64,000 nt of DNA from Elmis aenea. Its lineage: Eukaryota; Arthropoda; Insecta; Coleoptera; Elmidae. The stretch covers positions 60,040,108 to 60,104,107 of the forward strand of contig OX393577.1 in assembly GCA_947652605.1 (NCBI GenBank). The letters are read 5' to 3'. This document shows, in pieces, positions 36,717 through 48,420 of this stretch (position 1 is its first letter; every line of letters begins with the position of its first letter). Made by a program: the position numbers and the translations under genes. The notes beneath the pieces were generated by a model. That model was not told where the DNA came from, did no database searches, and was given only the letters and a program-made list of their open reading frames with translations.

Positions 36717-37330
36717 GAAGTTTTAAGCCGATTGCTTAAGTTTCAAAAGTTTCCAATTTTTTCTTGAAAAAAGTAAAAAAGTTATTATAGCCTTTGGACT
36801 TTTCAATTTTCCATGGAAATGTTCACCCTTTAGTTTGGACCATCTGAATTTTATAATAATTATTTTGTGTTTAAATAATATCTGTATGAAGTTTTAAGCC
36901 AATTGCTCAAGTTTCAAAAGTTTCCAATTTTTTCTTGAAAAAAGTAAAAAAGTTATTATAGCCTTTGGACTTTTTAATTCTCCATGGAAATGTTTACTCT
37001 TAAGTTTGGACCATCTGAAGTTTAATAATAATTATTTTGTGTTTAAATAATATTTGTATGAAGTTTTAAGCCAATTGCTTAAGTTTCAAAATTTTCCAAT
37101 TTTTTCTTGAAAAAAGTAAAAAAGCTATTTATTATAGCCTTTGGGCTTTTTAATTCTCCATGGAAATGTTTACTCTTTACTTTGGACCATCTGAAGTTTA
37201 TTAATAATTATTTTGTGTTTAAATAATATTTGTATGAAGTTTTAAGCCAATTGCTTAAGTTTCAAAATTTTCTAATTTTTTCTTGAAAAAAGTTTTAAGC
37301 CAATTGCTTAATTTTCAAAATTTTTCAATC
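36717..37330. repeat. Tandem repeat, unit about 172-176 bp, in the CEBPZ intron after exon 9
   Basis: The phrase GAAGTTTTAAGCC starts at 36717, 36888, 37060 and 37236, each followed by a TTGCTTAAGTTTCAAAA segment and a GAAAAAAGTAAAAAAG segment. The last unit is incomplete. The same array appears inverted at about 62905-63518. Confidence 0.85.
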
Positions 37331-37355
37331 TTTTCTTAAAAAAGTGAGAAGGTAT

Positions 37356-37862
37356 ACAGGGTGCACCACGACCCTGAGATTCTTCGATAGCTCCTTTATT
37401 AATGAAAATATCAAAAAATGTTTAATACAAATATTGTGCGAACCTATTTTCTACATAACCTAAAATTATTTTCAAATATACAGGGTGTTTCGTTTGACCG
37501 GCACATATAAAAATTAAATTTTTTTAAATAGAACACCCTGTATATTTTTACATTTTTGGATTCCTCTTAAAATTTACTTTAAAAAATGTATTAGGTTATG
37601 TGGGTTTTAAGTCAACCGTTTTCGTAAAATTTACATTTTTGTGAAAATTTTGAGCGATACAGCACTTTCATTTTTTTTTACATTGAAGTTATTTAAAAAA
37701 GCGGTAAAATTTCGTTTAAAATTTAGATTGACAATAGAATAATTAACACTTTGCGCTAGCTACATTTTAAAAATATTATACAGGGTGTTTTTTACGCTTG
37801 GTCAAACTTGTGAAACTTTAAACATCGATAAGTCATTTTTCTTAAATGCAACACCCTGTATA
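37356..37862. repeat. Cluster of short modules bounded by CAGGGTG and CACCCTG
   Basis: Three left-end modules start CAGGGTGCACCACG (37358), CAGGGTGTTTCGTTTG (37481) and CAGGGTGTTTTTTACG (37782); two have a matching ACACCCTGTATA end 65-80 bases on. They look like solo ends or very short MITEs of the Tc1/mariner type with TA junctions. Confidence 0.5.
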
Positions 37863-38006
37863 TTTTTACATTTTCTTGTAGAGAATTTCATTGTCTTTCG
37901 AAATTATTAAGCATGTCCTATACCTAAAGTTAATATTTTTCGAGCTATCTCGATTTTTATTAGTATTACTACGGCAATTAGAATATTTTAAAGTGGGCCA
38001 TGGACG

Positions 38007-38206
38007 NNNNNNNNNNNNNNNNNNNNNNNNNNNNNNNNNNNNNNNNNNNNNNNNNNNNNNNNNNNNNNNNNNNNNNNNNNNNNNNNNNNNNNNNNNNNNN
38101 NNNNNNNNNNNNNNNNNNNNNNNNNNNNNNNNNNNNNNNNNNNNNNNNNNNNNNNNNNNNNNNNNNNNNNNNNNNNNNNNNNNNNNNNNNNNNNNNNNNN
38201 NNNNNN
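38007..38206. other. Assembly gap of 200 N
   Basis: Exactly 200 undetermined bases, the fixed size typical of scaffolding joins, not a measured distance. Open frames running through it are artefacts. Confidence 0.98.
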
Positions 38207-38456
38207 AATGATCAAGGATTAAAGATTTCAATCCCATACTATTCAAAAAAAATAGCAAAAGCGCGTAAATCACTCTCCAGTTTGCTTATTCGGTAATTTC
38301 GACTTGAGAGTGAAGATTGCGATTAAATTTATGTACTCAATCGGCGGTTGTATACCGTACCGTAGCAATGTAGATAGCAATGCAATTGACAATGGTACAA
38401 GTGCCAAGGGAGCAAGAGATGGCGCTGAAAATACCTATTACACATAATGACAAATT
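38207..38456. other. Start of the middle contig, no gene seen
   Basis: Unremarkable sequence with no frame of note. It does not continue the CEBPZ intron in any way I can recognise. Confidence 0.4.
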
Positions 38457-39542
38457 TACAGTCATTCAAACAGTCTGCAACTAATGTGAAAAATTTTTAT
38501 TATTGATTTCTCAGAAAATATTATTCTTGATAAAAGTTGGTGCATGGTCTAAAACTAATAATAAATTATAAGATGAAAAAAATTCAATAAAAAGTCATGG
38601 AACACTAGATTATAACGATTTTTGAAATATTCGCAAGAGTAAAGTGCCCCTATTTTAGGATATATAAAAAAAAATATAGGAAAAAGTTATTTAGAATCTC
38701 AAAATAAGGCTAGATTAAAATTTTGAAGGTCAAATTCAAATTTTTATTTTTTAAGAAATTTTAACATCTAAAAAGTCTGCAACAAATGGAAAAGTTTTTT
38801 ATTATCGATTTCTCAAAAAATTATATTCTTGATAAACGGTAGTGCATGGTCCAAAACTAATTTTAAATAAAAAAAAATTTAATAAAGTCATAGGACACTA
38901 GATTTTAGCGATTTTTGAAATATTCGCAAAAGTAAAGTGCTTAAAATTTTGTAATAATTGTAATTTTGGAATTTGACCGTCAAAATTTACATCTAGTCTT
39001 ATTTTGAGATTCTAAATAACTTTATTCTACAATTTTTTTGTATCTCTTAAAATACAGGCACTTTACTCTTGCAAATATTTCAAAAATCGCTAAAATCCAG
39101 TGTCCCATGAATTTTTATCAAACTTGTTTTTATCTTAAAATTAGTTTTAGACTATGCACCAACTTTAATGAAGAATAAAATTTTCTGAGAAATCAATAAT
39201 AAAAAACTTTTCCATCTGTTGCAGACTTTTTGAATGTTAAAATTTCTTAAAAAATAAAATTTTGAATTTGATCTTCAAAATTTAAATCTAGCCTTATTTT
39301 GAGATTCTAAATAACTATTTCCTATAAATTGTTTTTGTATCTCATAAAATAAGGGCACTTTGCTCTTGCAAATATTTCAAAAATCCTTAAAATCCAGTGT
39401 CCTATGACTTTTTATTAAACTTTTTTTCATCTTAAAATTAGTTTTAGACCATGCATCAACTTTTATCAGCAATAAAATTTTTTGAGAAATCAATAATACA
39501 AATGTTTCCCATTTGTTGCAGACTTTTTGAATGACGCTGTAT
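38457..39542. mobile_element. Foldback element, family E
   Basis: The left end is TACAGTCATTCAAACAGTCT and the right end inverts to TACAGCGTCATTCAAAAAGT. Inside, a block with CTAGATTTTAGCGATTTTTG and AAGTAAAGTGC occurs twice in each orientation, so each arm is itself duplicated. A partial copy lies at 7425-7735. No coding frame. Confidence 0.7.
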
Positions 39543-41869
39543 ACATGTTGTTAAATATAATACTTGCAACGACAATTATTTATTTCAATTTTTTTGTTTA
39601 CCGGGGCGGCGAAACGTACGTTAGCACGCGGGCGGCCAAGTACTCAGAAACGGCACTGTCCGAGGGATACGTTGTAAGTCATCAAACACTGATACTTATG
39701 TATGATGTAAACGTTAAAATGAAATTTACAGGGTAAATTTAGTAGTCAGTAGTATACATAATGTACTTGCAACATATTTATTACCGAAAAACGAGTAAGT
39801 ATTGCATAAAACGTTCACCAAAATTTATCGCAACTACTCTATTATTGATTTAGTTCCGACATCGTCTATCCATGCTAGAGAAATAAATAGCCTAATAAAA
39901 GGAATGAAATTTTTGTTGCAATAAATCTGACGCAACATTAGAAAATGAAATTTGGCACGGGTCCGGTCACTGATAAACCCTGACCTGACTGCTGGACATT
40001 TTTTAAATATTATTTATGTTAGCCAAGCTGTTTGATCTCAATGTTAGATTAATGTTAATACTTTGGAAAATTATAAATTACGACTATTAGATTCTGAAAT
40101 TCAACTAAGCTAGGAGCAGCAAGAATATAAATAACTTATAATTTTTCGATTTTCCGGTCAGTGATGTCGTCGGGAGGAAATAAATTTTGCATATTGTCCG
40201 CTTTCGGCTTATTCCGTTTCAAGCAATTTCTATCTCAGTTTCGAACGAAACGGAACAGTCAGTCGATACTTTGTTTTGAAAATATGTAAACAAAACGTGG
40301 ATTCTCAAAGCTCAGTAAAACTTTAACATCGTATCCATAGTAACAATATGACCAAAAATTGGTCATTTGTTAACTTTAATGCAGCTTTGTGCGACCGGGC
40401 ATGCGTTATTTAAAAATCAGCCTGATATTGTGTCCTTGTGTAATCGAGTTTTGCGTTTGTGAAAAATTTGAATAATAAAACATTCAGACAATAAGAAAAG
40501 CCAGTATAGACAGGTCCGATCCTTCGTTTTTCCGTTTATAGACACTACTAACTTTTCTTTGCCCCATTGAACATTAAATTTGAGTAAAATGTCTTTTTCC
40601 CTCCTTGTTAAGTCTTATAACAAAGCAAGAAAAAGATTCATCTTTATCATTTTAATATGTTTTGACAGCAATCGGCAATTAAAAACAAAAAATATTTGGT
40701 TCGTTTTTATCGGGACGAAAACGAAATATTTCGTTTTTCTTTTTGAATAACCGAAATTTAATAATGGTTAAAAGAGGTTTTACCGTCTTTTTTAGCCTCC
40801 AAGTCGAGGACCAATTTTTTCTTAGTCATCAACCTCTTTTTACAAAAACCAGAGCAGAGAACTTTCTAAAGAATAATCGCCAAATGTCAAAATGACAGTG
40901 TTGGCAACTCTATTAATACGATGAAACCCCTATTATTCGAGTATTCGATTATTCGGATTATAAATACTTCGTATGAATTAATATGTAAATCACAAAACAA
41001 ATTTGGCGTCATTGTTTTGTACTGTCGGTAATAAATGTGAGATATAAAATATTTTTGATGAATTTTAAAGCCTATTTACATTTTTGTTTCCGTTTGTTAG
41101 TAATCGTTGGGCATCTGCTAAATTGTAAACGGCGATGTTTGGTTTTGATCATTATGGACGGCATAATTTGGACTAGCGAATCGCCATATTAAATTTATCA
41201 AATCGTTTAACACATATAACATACAACCAAATAAATTTAGTCCATTTTATTTAGTACAACACCCGTCAGGTGCAAAAACACAACTAGTTTGTCAAACCGT
41301 AGATTATCAACGCTAAATGTCATATTTTAAAACCCTTTGGTTGTCCAATCAAGTGTATATTATTTACTGATGATTCCATGAACAAATTAGAAACATAGAA
41401 TATGTGTACCGTTACTTGTATTGAACAAAATTGCAAGTATTAGCAACAAAGTTGTTAGTACATAATGTATATGGATAAAAGTGAAGCTCACTTACTTCAA
41501 GTGAGATATTTTACTGCCTAGTTGGAGTCTTCACAACATAGATAGTAAATTCGCTTTTATGTTCAATGAATAAAAATTAGAAACTGATAAAATCGGTTAA
41601 AACCGGTTTAAGGAATTATTCATTTCGTTTTCGTTCTTGAACGAAAAATAATAATTTAGTTTTCGTCCTTATAAAAATTTCGGTTAATTTCGTTTAATGT
41701 TTTCGTTCCGTTCTTTGTCCATGTCAGCAATAATAAAAAAGTAATTATTGAAAAAATGTTATTATTAACAAAAACCAGATGCAAAATGTAAGAAAAGATG
41801 TTTCGTCCTTGTAAAAAGCGCGATATTCAACGTGTTGATTGAATACAATCTGTAACAAGTATCTAGGGG
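39543..41869. other. Intergenic; one GC-rich coding-like island
   Basis: At 39601-39672 a GC-rich patch is open on the plus strand (YRGGETYVSTRAAKYSETAL) and followed by GTTGTAAGT, a donor-like site, but no AG acceptor sits just upstream. The rest is AT-rich with no recognised genes or complete elements. Confidence 0.35.
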
Positions 41870-43400
41870 GTTTAAAAAAGTTCCGAGCGCAAGTTTACCA
41901 AAGTTTACTTTTACGTTAACTCTGGAAAAGAAACTTTTACTGTTAACTGAAAATCCGATGCTCTTTCTTCGAGGAATTTCTGTATTACTATCGTGATTAA
42001 AAACTAATAATGGTTTAAAGATTAAGTGACTTTATTTAATATTTCTCAAACAGTGTTACGAAGCTGTCAAAAATATAAAAAAAAATAGTTTTAAAAAAAT
42101 TTGAAAGTTGGTCGTCAAAACATTTGCAAAAAAAATGCTACCACCAATTGAGCTATTTATTTTAAAAGGGCAGAAGTCACTTTTACGTGATTTTAAGGTA
42201 TTGAATGTCTTGTATTTTAATGGGCATAAAAATATGTATGCTAACTATGAAGAAATTTTACTTATTATTTCCTATCTTGGTTACTTATATTTTCTTTAGT
42301 ATACGTAATTTTGCACAGACTTTAAAGAATCGTCATTTTGCATTACTGTAAAGTGACATTAGTGTAAAGTGACTTAAGCCACTTTTAAAATTAATACTTT
42401 ATAAAAACTACAGACTTATGTTGATTTTGTAGGATATGTTTTACTGAAGTGACATTTGATAAGAAAGTAATTTGAGAAAATTGATGAGTAAATTATAAAA
42501 TATAGGTAATTTATATAACGCATTTCATTATAAGTTTATTTAAGTATTTTTCAGTGTCATTAATATTCATGAAATATATAAGTAAGTCATTACTAAATTC
42601 ATCGGTACATTTTAAAATATAAGTATAAGTACCTAATTTATAAAACGTATTTTATGTAAAAGTTTATTCATGTATTGAATCATTGTCATTAATAGGAGTG
42701 ATAAAGTCTTCAGACTTCCACTTTGTCTTATATTTTTATAATGACTGTCATAAATTGGGGGCAATAGGGAAATAGGCAAATCCTTCATTATGTCATTTTC
42801 AAAATAAATGTAATTGCACTTCTGTTTAACAATACATTTTCTATTGACGTAAACAGTAATGATTTTGAAAGAAATAGCAAGTAAAATGTTTTAAAGAATT
42901 AAATACCATACCATAATCGTAAACAGCTTTAAATCATTTTTTGCAAAAGGTGAGTTATGCCGCTTTTAAAATAAAAAGCTCATTTAAATGTTTAACATGT
43001 TGATTAAATATAACTTTTTAAAAATTGTTAAAGGCGGTTTTTGCAAAAGTTTAAGTGTACGTTTAATAATTTTAGTAAAAACTGTTAATTGAAAATTAGA
43101 TGCCTTTTTTCAGATAACTTCTACATTATTGTCGTGATGAAAGCTTTCAAAAGCTTAAAAAAAAACGAAAAATAAATGATATGTGAAAAACATTTGAAAT
43201 TTGCCTGTCGAAGCAATCGCAGTAACAAATGCTATCAACCAATTCCTTGCTAATAAAAATATTATTACTAACACATTCATGCTAAATTTAAAGAACTTTA
43301 GGTAGTGAATAAACATGAGTTTCAGTTTTTCAGTAAATTGGTTTACAATGCAATGTTTTATCCAAATTTTAAAAAACACTTTTATTAATTTATCAGAACT
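41870..43400. repeat. Unclassified repeat R1, second copy, within a degenerate ~1.15-kb tandem duplication
   Basis: About 42300-42930 matches the three R1 pieces at 8.2-10.9 kb. In addition, 41930-42200 resembles 43060-43300: both contain TTAACTGAAAATC- or TTAATTGAAAATT-like runs followed by a TATTACTATCGTGAT-like run and then AATGCTACCACCAATTGAGC or AATGCTATCAACCAATTCCT. This suggests an old head-to-tail repeat of about 1.15 kb. Confidence 0.5.
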
Positions 43401-43633
43401 GAACTATCAAATAACATTTACCGACACAGAAATAATACTAGCGACACAAGAATAGTTATTTATGTATCAAGGCCAAAAAGTGTAACACGCAAGGCCGAAA
43501 AAGTACGTTTTGGCCGAGGTGCATATTACATTTTTTGTGCGATCGAATTAAAACCAATTTAAATTTTTAGTCATTTTCAAAATTATAGGTTAGAAACTAC
43601 GTGACATTCTGTCACTGACAGATGACGGCGTAT

Positions 43634-43760
43634 GTACTGCATTACCGGCCCTCTCCTTAGCAACGGCCGTAAAAGTTACTTTTTCGGCCGTTGCTAAGAG
43701 TAACGACCTGAAAAGTAACTTTTGCGGCCGTTGCTAAGAATAGGGCCGGTAATGCAGTAC
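43634..43760. repeat. GC-rich hairpin element with 19-bp perfect arms
   Basis: GTACTGCATTACCGGCCCT (43634-43652) is the exact inverse of AGGGCCGGTAATGCAGTAC (43742-43760). Inside are one CTTAGCAACGGCCG and two CGGCCGTTGCTAAG segments, so two alternative inner stems are possible. The flanks 43500-43800 also show loosely inverted GTGCGATCG / CGATCGCAC. Confidence 0.7.
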
Positions 43761-44233
43761 TTTATGGTTGCTAACGTGTCCGTCAAACAGCTGTTTCTAG
43801 TACGATCGCACAAAAAAGCATTTTTATGCAATAAATGTTTCATCAAAAAATAATTAATGTCTTTGCAAATAATAGCTGCCGACTTTAAGGCTATTTATGA
43901 AAGTTTGTTTTAGGTTAAAAAATCTTTTCTTAAACATAAACGTTTAGAATGTTGATTTTTTGACAAGTTAATGTGTGGTAACGATAAAAATACATGATTG
44001 ATTATTGGAGCTGACAGGTAAAAACGTAGGAAACCTTAACTAATGAATTTACTCATTTAAAAAATTATAAAATATAACATTAGGGCTGAAATAAAAAGCG
44101 TCATGTCTAATTTGATTAACAGTAACAAATGAAGCGTCAGGTTATGTAATTACTAGACAAATGGACATAATATTTGTCGTAAACAAGTCTAACTACCCAT
44201 TTTTTAGTTTATTATAAGCTAACAGCAACATCT
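43761..44233. other. AT-rich spacer
   Basis: No gene or repeat end recognised. Confidence 0.4.
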
Positions 44234-44575
44234 ACAAGGTGTTTTTTAAATATTGCGAAAAACTTTGGGAGGTGATTCCTTATCGAAAATTAAGGGGGGG
44301 CTTTTATACAATTTTATTTCTTAAACGTCTCCTTTTGGAGTTATATACCCTCCTAAAGGGGAGTAGTAAAATTAGGTTTTTATTTTATTTTTCAAATTTG
44401 GAGATGTGTAGGAGAATAATATTTAGTAGATATTTTGTACTTATTGAAAGGTTTCCCATAGTAACATTTTTAATTATCTTCCACCTTCTCAAGGCGCTGA
44501 AAAGTGCGACCCTTGTTGGTTTGTATCAGTACTTTTTGGAGGCTTGAAATTTTACTTTAAAAAATATAAAAAAAT
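44234..44575. mobile_element. Foldback family B, one-arm copy
   Basis: Starts ACAAGGTGTTTTTTAAATAT then TGCGAAAAACTTTGGGAGGT, carries TTAGGTTTTTATTTTATTTT and GCTGAAAAGTGCGACCC, and stops before the inverted half. Confidence 0.6.
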
Positions 44576-45170
44576 AACTTGTGTATTTAATCGACAAACT
44601 TTATCTCATTTTCTGACCTATTCTATTTACGATGAGGTATTTTATCCTTTGCTCTGTAAAATGCAACGAATTTAAATTTGAAAATCGTGTAATCCTGATT
44701 CACCTTGTCAATTATGATTTTTCTCTAAAGAACACGCGAATTTGTTTAAAATGAAAGACATGTTGAGGAGGAAGGACAGGAGAATATGGGGATGATTACC
44801 TTGTTCAAAGCGTGATTTTTCCGATAGGCTGATATAAGTTTCTTAACAAATTTAACTTGCCAAGCCAAAGGTATTGGTATTTCCAACACTGATTTTGGAA
44901 GATTGTTTTAATAGCTTAGGATCTTTAATCACTTTTTAACAGGAGCATACTGTTTTCGGTAACATGTGCAAAGGGAAGTCCTGTCCCTTTTTGAAGCTGA
45001 ACAGAAAAACTCCTTTTATGTTCAAATGATAAGTAAAGATCTATTAACATAATAAGAAGAAGGTGGAGATTTTGTTTAGCACAGCTTACGGTTTTTTGAA
45101 ATCCTCAATAAATTTAGCATTGCCCCTGCAACTGATGACAACAACTTATAAAAAGTTACATTATTTTAAT
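44576..45170. other. AT-rich spacer
   Basis: No supported gene. Ends in the ATTTTAAT that was duplicated by the next element (45163-45170). Confidence 0.4.
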
Positions 45171-45556
45171 CAGGGGTTGGAGCAGTCCAATTTTTTTTAT
45201 TGCTCCGTTCCAGCTCCGCTCCATGCTCCAAATATTATAAAAGTCTTTAAAACAAGTTTATTGATTAAAAAAAATAGTTTTCAAAAACAAAACTTTAATT
45301 TTTTGGATATGTGGAAGTGTCAAAAATTACAATATTTGACACTAACAAAGAAGTGATGTTAAATAAATGTTTGAAAGAACAAACAAAGTATTGATCTTAA
45401 AGGTTGAAAAAAAAAGTTTAAAAAAAATTGTACATAATAAACTGGAGCAGTGGAGCAATCAAAATTATTTGCTACGGACTCCGCTCCTGCTCCGGGCAAA
45501 AACCCATTGCTTCACTGCTCAGTTGCTCCAGCTACGTGCTCCGCTCCAAGCCCCTG
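45171..45556. mobile_element. hAT MITE with perfect 8-bp duplication
   Basis: Begins CAGGGGTTGGAGC and ends GCTCCAAGCCCCTG. ATTTTAAT precedes it (45163-45170) and follows it (45557-45564), an exact 8-bp target-site duplication. Multiple GCTCC/GGAGC words occur near both ends. 386 bp, no transposase. Confidence 0.85.
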
Positions 45557-45564
45557 ATTTTAAT

Positions 45565-47469
45565 GCCAACCTTACATAATTCTAGACTGATGGATGTGCA
45601 ATAGATTTTACTTCAAACAGGTTTAAGCAAACTTTGTGTGCATTTACCAGTCAGAACTGTCGGAATAAGTAGATCCACTATAGATATAAATTGTTTACGT
45701 TAAGTTTGAAAAATATCCTCAGATATTTTTAAATTAATAAGCGTAGGATCATCCGGCATAGGAATTGTTTTCTATGAAAGCAACATCGAAGTTTTACAAA
45801 CTTTATTAAAGAAACTTCGGGAGATAGTTGCAAGTGCTGCTCCAGAAATATACTTTATTAATTTTTTGCTGTTAGTTTGAAATGAGTTCGTTTTGTTACT
45901 AGATCGAAATCCCAATCAAAAAGGCGAGGAAGCAGTCAAAGAAATATAATTTGAGCAATTCAGACATGTGTGTAAAAATAAATGAGTGATAATAAAGAAA
46001 AAGTTGTCTAAAATTTACTTTTAACGTAAAATGTTGCCAGATTTTTGTAATCAATAATCCACTTAAAATAAATAACTTTTCATTCAGGAATTGCATCAAA
46101 ATCTACTCCAATAAACTTCTAAACTCGTGCTTAATGTATGAAAATTAGCATTTGGGTAACATTTTACGTACAATCAAACTAAATAATTCTTTTGTGTGTA
46201 ATTTATTTGTGTGAAACCCTCCTTATTATTAGGATATTTTATAAAAGTCGCTGAAACAGTATGTGAATTGTAATAGATTAAAATTAATGTTGTGGGTGGT
46301 TTTAAGTGGCATTAAGGACATTGCCTGCTTGCCTGGAATTTTAACTTGTTTATAAAAATAACTTGTTAAACTAGGTTTGTTTATATTAGGGGCGTAGCTA
46401 TATCAAAGCAAGAATTAGCCAAACTGAACACTTAAAAATGGGAACCTCTCGAGTAAGTTGCAATTTTTAAACATTTTGAGGGACCAATTATTAAAATGAT
46501 TGTTATGCCCTAAATAAAATAGTTGTATAATTTAACATTCGTTTTCAAAAAATGCAAGTAGTGAAAAATTACTATGCGTTTGTTGAGCCGAAAAAAGTAA
46601 TCAAAAATACAAGGCGCAGTTCTAGTTAATTCTAAGAATCTTTAGAAAAATATTCTGAAGTTCTTTACCTCTAATTTCTTTTGTATTCTATTTCGTAAAT
46701 TAGACGAGAATAAACTGAGAAATGTCTATAAAACAAGTCTTTACTTTAAATGTGTTAGAAAATGTCTCTAATCATGGTTTTCCACAGAATCTTTTTCCAA
46801 ACTCAAACGAATAACAATAAAAAAGGGGGTCCAAAACTTAAAGCGTAATATGAAGGAAAGTATTTGTTTCAATGTTTTAATGGTAATGCTAGATGATGAC
46901 GTAAAAGTCGCTGTATGAAAATACCACGTCGTCAATTTTGACGAACATTGAGGGAAACTGATAACAAAATTATCCGGAAGTTCCCTTTTAAAACACAAGC
47001 TTTATAGATCTGCTTATTTATCGACTCGAAAAATGTATAATCCGCACTCATTCTTACTTAATTTAACAAATCCATTTTAGCATCGTTTTATTTAATCCGG
47101 CATTAGCTGCGTTTTCGAATTTTACCAGTTGTACCATGTTGAGTTTATCGCTCAATTGTTTTGGATTATACACATTGAGTTTGTGTTTTTACGGCTGCTT
47201 TACATTTTTACTGCCACTTCGTAACAATTCTTTTGGTTTGTTGAACGTATGTTAAACCTTATTAACAATATTGTGGTAAGTGAAAGAGTTAGTATGACTT
47301 TATTGTTGACTATTTAGTTTTAAAATAATCGAAGCTTTTGAATAATTTAAAACTTCACTTGATTTTGAAAACATTACTATGATCTGATCTGCCATACTTT
47401 TTTTAATATCACTGGGGCTTTTTCAAGTCTAGTTTTTAGACACCCAAAGCAGACGAAAACTATTTATAC
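45565..47469. other. Intergenic, no supported gene
   Basis: AT-rich, several 60-80 codon frames without family resemblance. AGGGGCGTAGCTA near 46390 resembles a hAT end but has no partner. Confidence 0.4.
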
Positions 47470-47695
47470 CAGTGTTTATCAACCTTTTTGAACTTGCGCC
47501 TCCCTTGTCCATATTAATTTTTATTGCGCCCCTTTAAACTAACTGAAAAAAGGATCCTCCATGTTTTTAAATCCGTTCTGTTTCACACTGGTGACTTGTT
47601 TCAATAAATAGATTTCCTTTTCATATCTCCCCGCCTCCCTTCAGATATTTGGTGCCCCCTAGGGGGCTCGCAGAGTAGCATAGGTTGGGAACCAT
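47470..47695. mobile_element. Decayed hAT MITE
   Basis: Begins CAGTGTTTATCAACCTTTTT and ends GTTGGGAACCATTC, the imperfect CAGTGGTTCTCAACC-type inverted ends of a widespread hAT group. GC-richer interior with CCCCCTAGGGGGC. No clean duplication seen. Confidence 0.55.
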
Positions 47696-47789
47696 TCATT
47701 AAAGCAATTACTCTGTTGTGTTTATCACTGAAACCACTTACTGGATTTTTAAGTAATAAGATATGGTAGTTTCCAGACTAGTAAATATA

Positions 47790-48284
47790 CAGGGTGTTTC
47801 TTAAATATTGCGAAAAACTTCGAGAAGTAATTTCTTATCAAAAATTAAGGGGGGGCTTTTATATACAATGGCTTTCTAAGACGTCTCCTTTCGGAGTTAA
47901 ACCCCCCTAAAGGCGGGCGGTAAAATTAGATTTTTATTTCATTTCTTATATTTGGATAAATGTAGGAGAATGATATTTGGTAGATGTTTTATACTTATTG
48001 AAAGGTTTACCATAGTAATATTTTTAATCATCCCCCACCTTCACAGGGGGCTGAAAAGTGCGACCCCTGTTGGTTTTTTTATTAGAACTTTTTGGTGGGT
48101 TGAAATCTAGCAATTAATTTTTTTTTTGAAAACTTGATTTGTTTAGAAATATTTTTTATTCTTTATGTTTTCTGCAAAACCTACAGGTCTAAGAAAAAAA
48201 AATTACATAAAAGCTCCTCCCCCCCTTAATTTTCGACAAGGAATTACCTTCCGAAGTTTTTCGCAATATTTAAGAAACACCCTG
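47790..48284. mobile_element. Foldback family B, complete copy
   Basis: Bounded by TA (47788-47789, 48285-48286). Starts CAGGGTGTTTCTTAAATATT and ends AATATTTAAGAAACACCCTG with about 75 bases of inverted similarity, including the GCGAAAAACTTCG segment. At 495 bp it is the reference copy for the family (others at 8485, 17720, 44234 and 59904). Confidence 0.8.
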
Positions 48285-48420
48285 TAAAAATAGTATAATT
48301 TCAGAATTAAAAATGAACATTTTAGAAAGAAATTTACCGATTTAAATTTAATGAGTAGATAGTTTGTTCCTTAAATATTAAGTCAATATTTTAATTTAAA
48401 TTAAGGCCATGAACTACAAA

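Larger units (their letters stand above)
36235..38006 (+). repeat. Left arm of a 1,772-bp inverted duplication (with 62229-64000)
   Basis: Every base x here corresponds to base 100235 minus x at the other end; segments compared at 36235-36300, 36480-36550, 37081-37140, 37741-37800 and 37980-38006 were identical with no length change. The arm covers most of CEBPZ exon 9 and the following intron and stops at the gap. Confidence 0.9.

Noticed and set aside
37866..38296. Open frames crossing the first gap
   Set aside because: They are open only because N runs cannot contain stops. The same holds for frames at 61617-62100.
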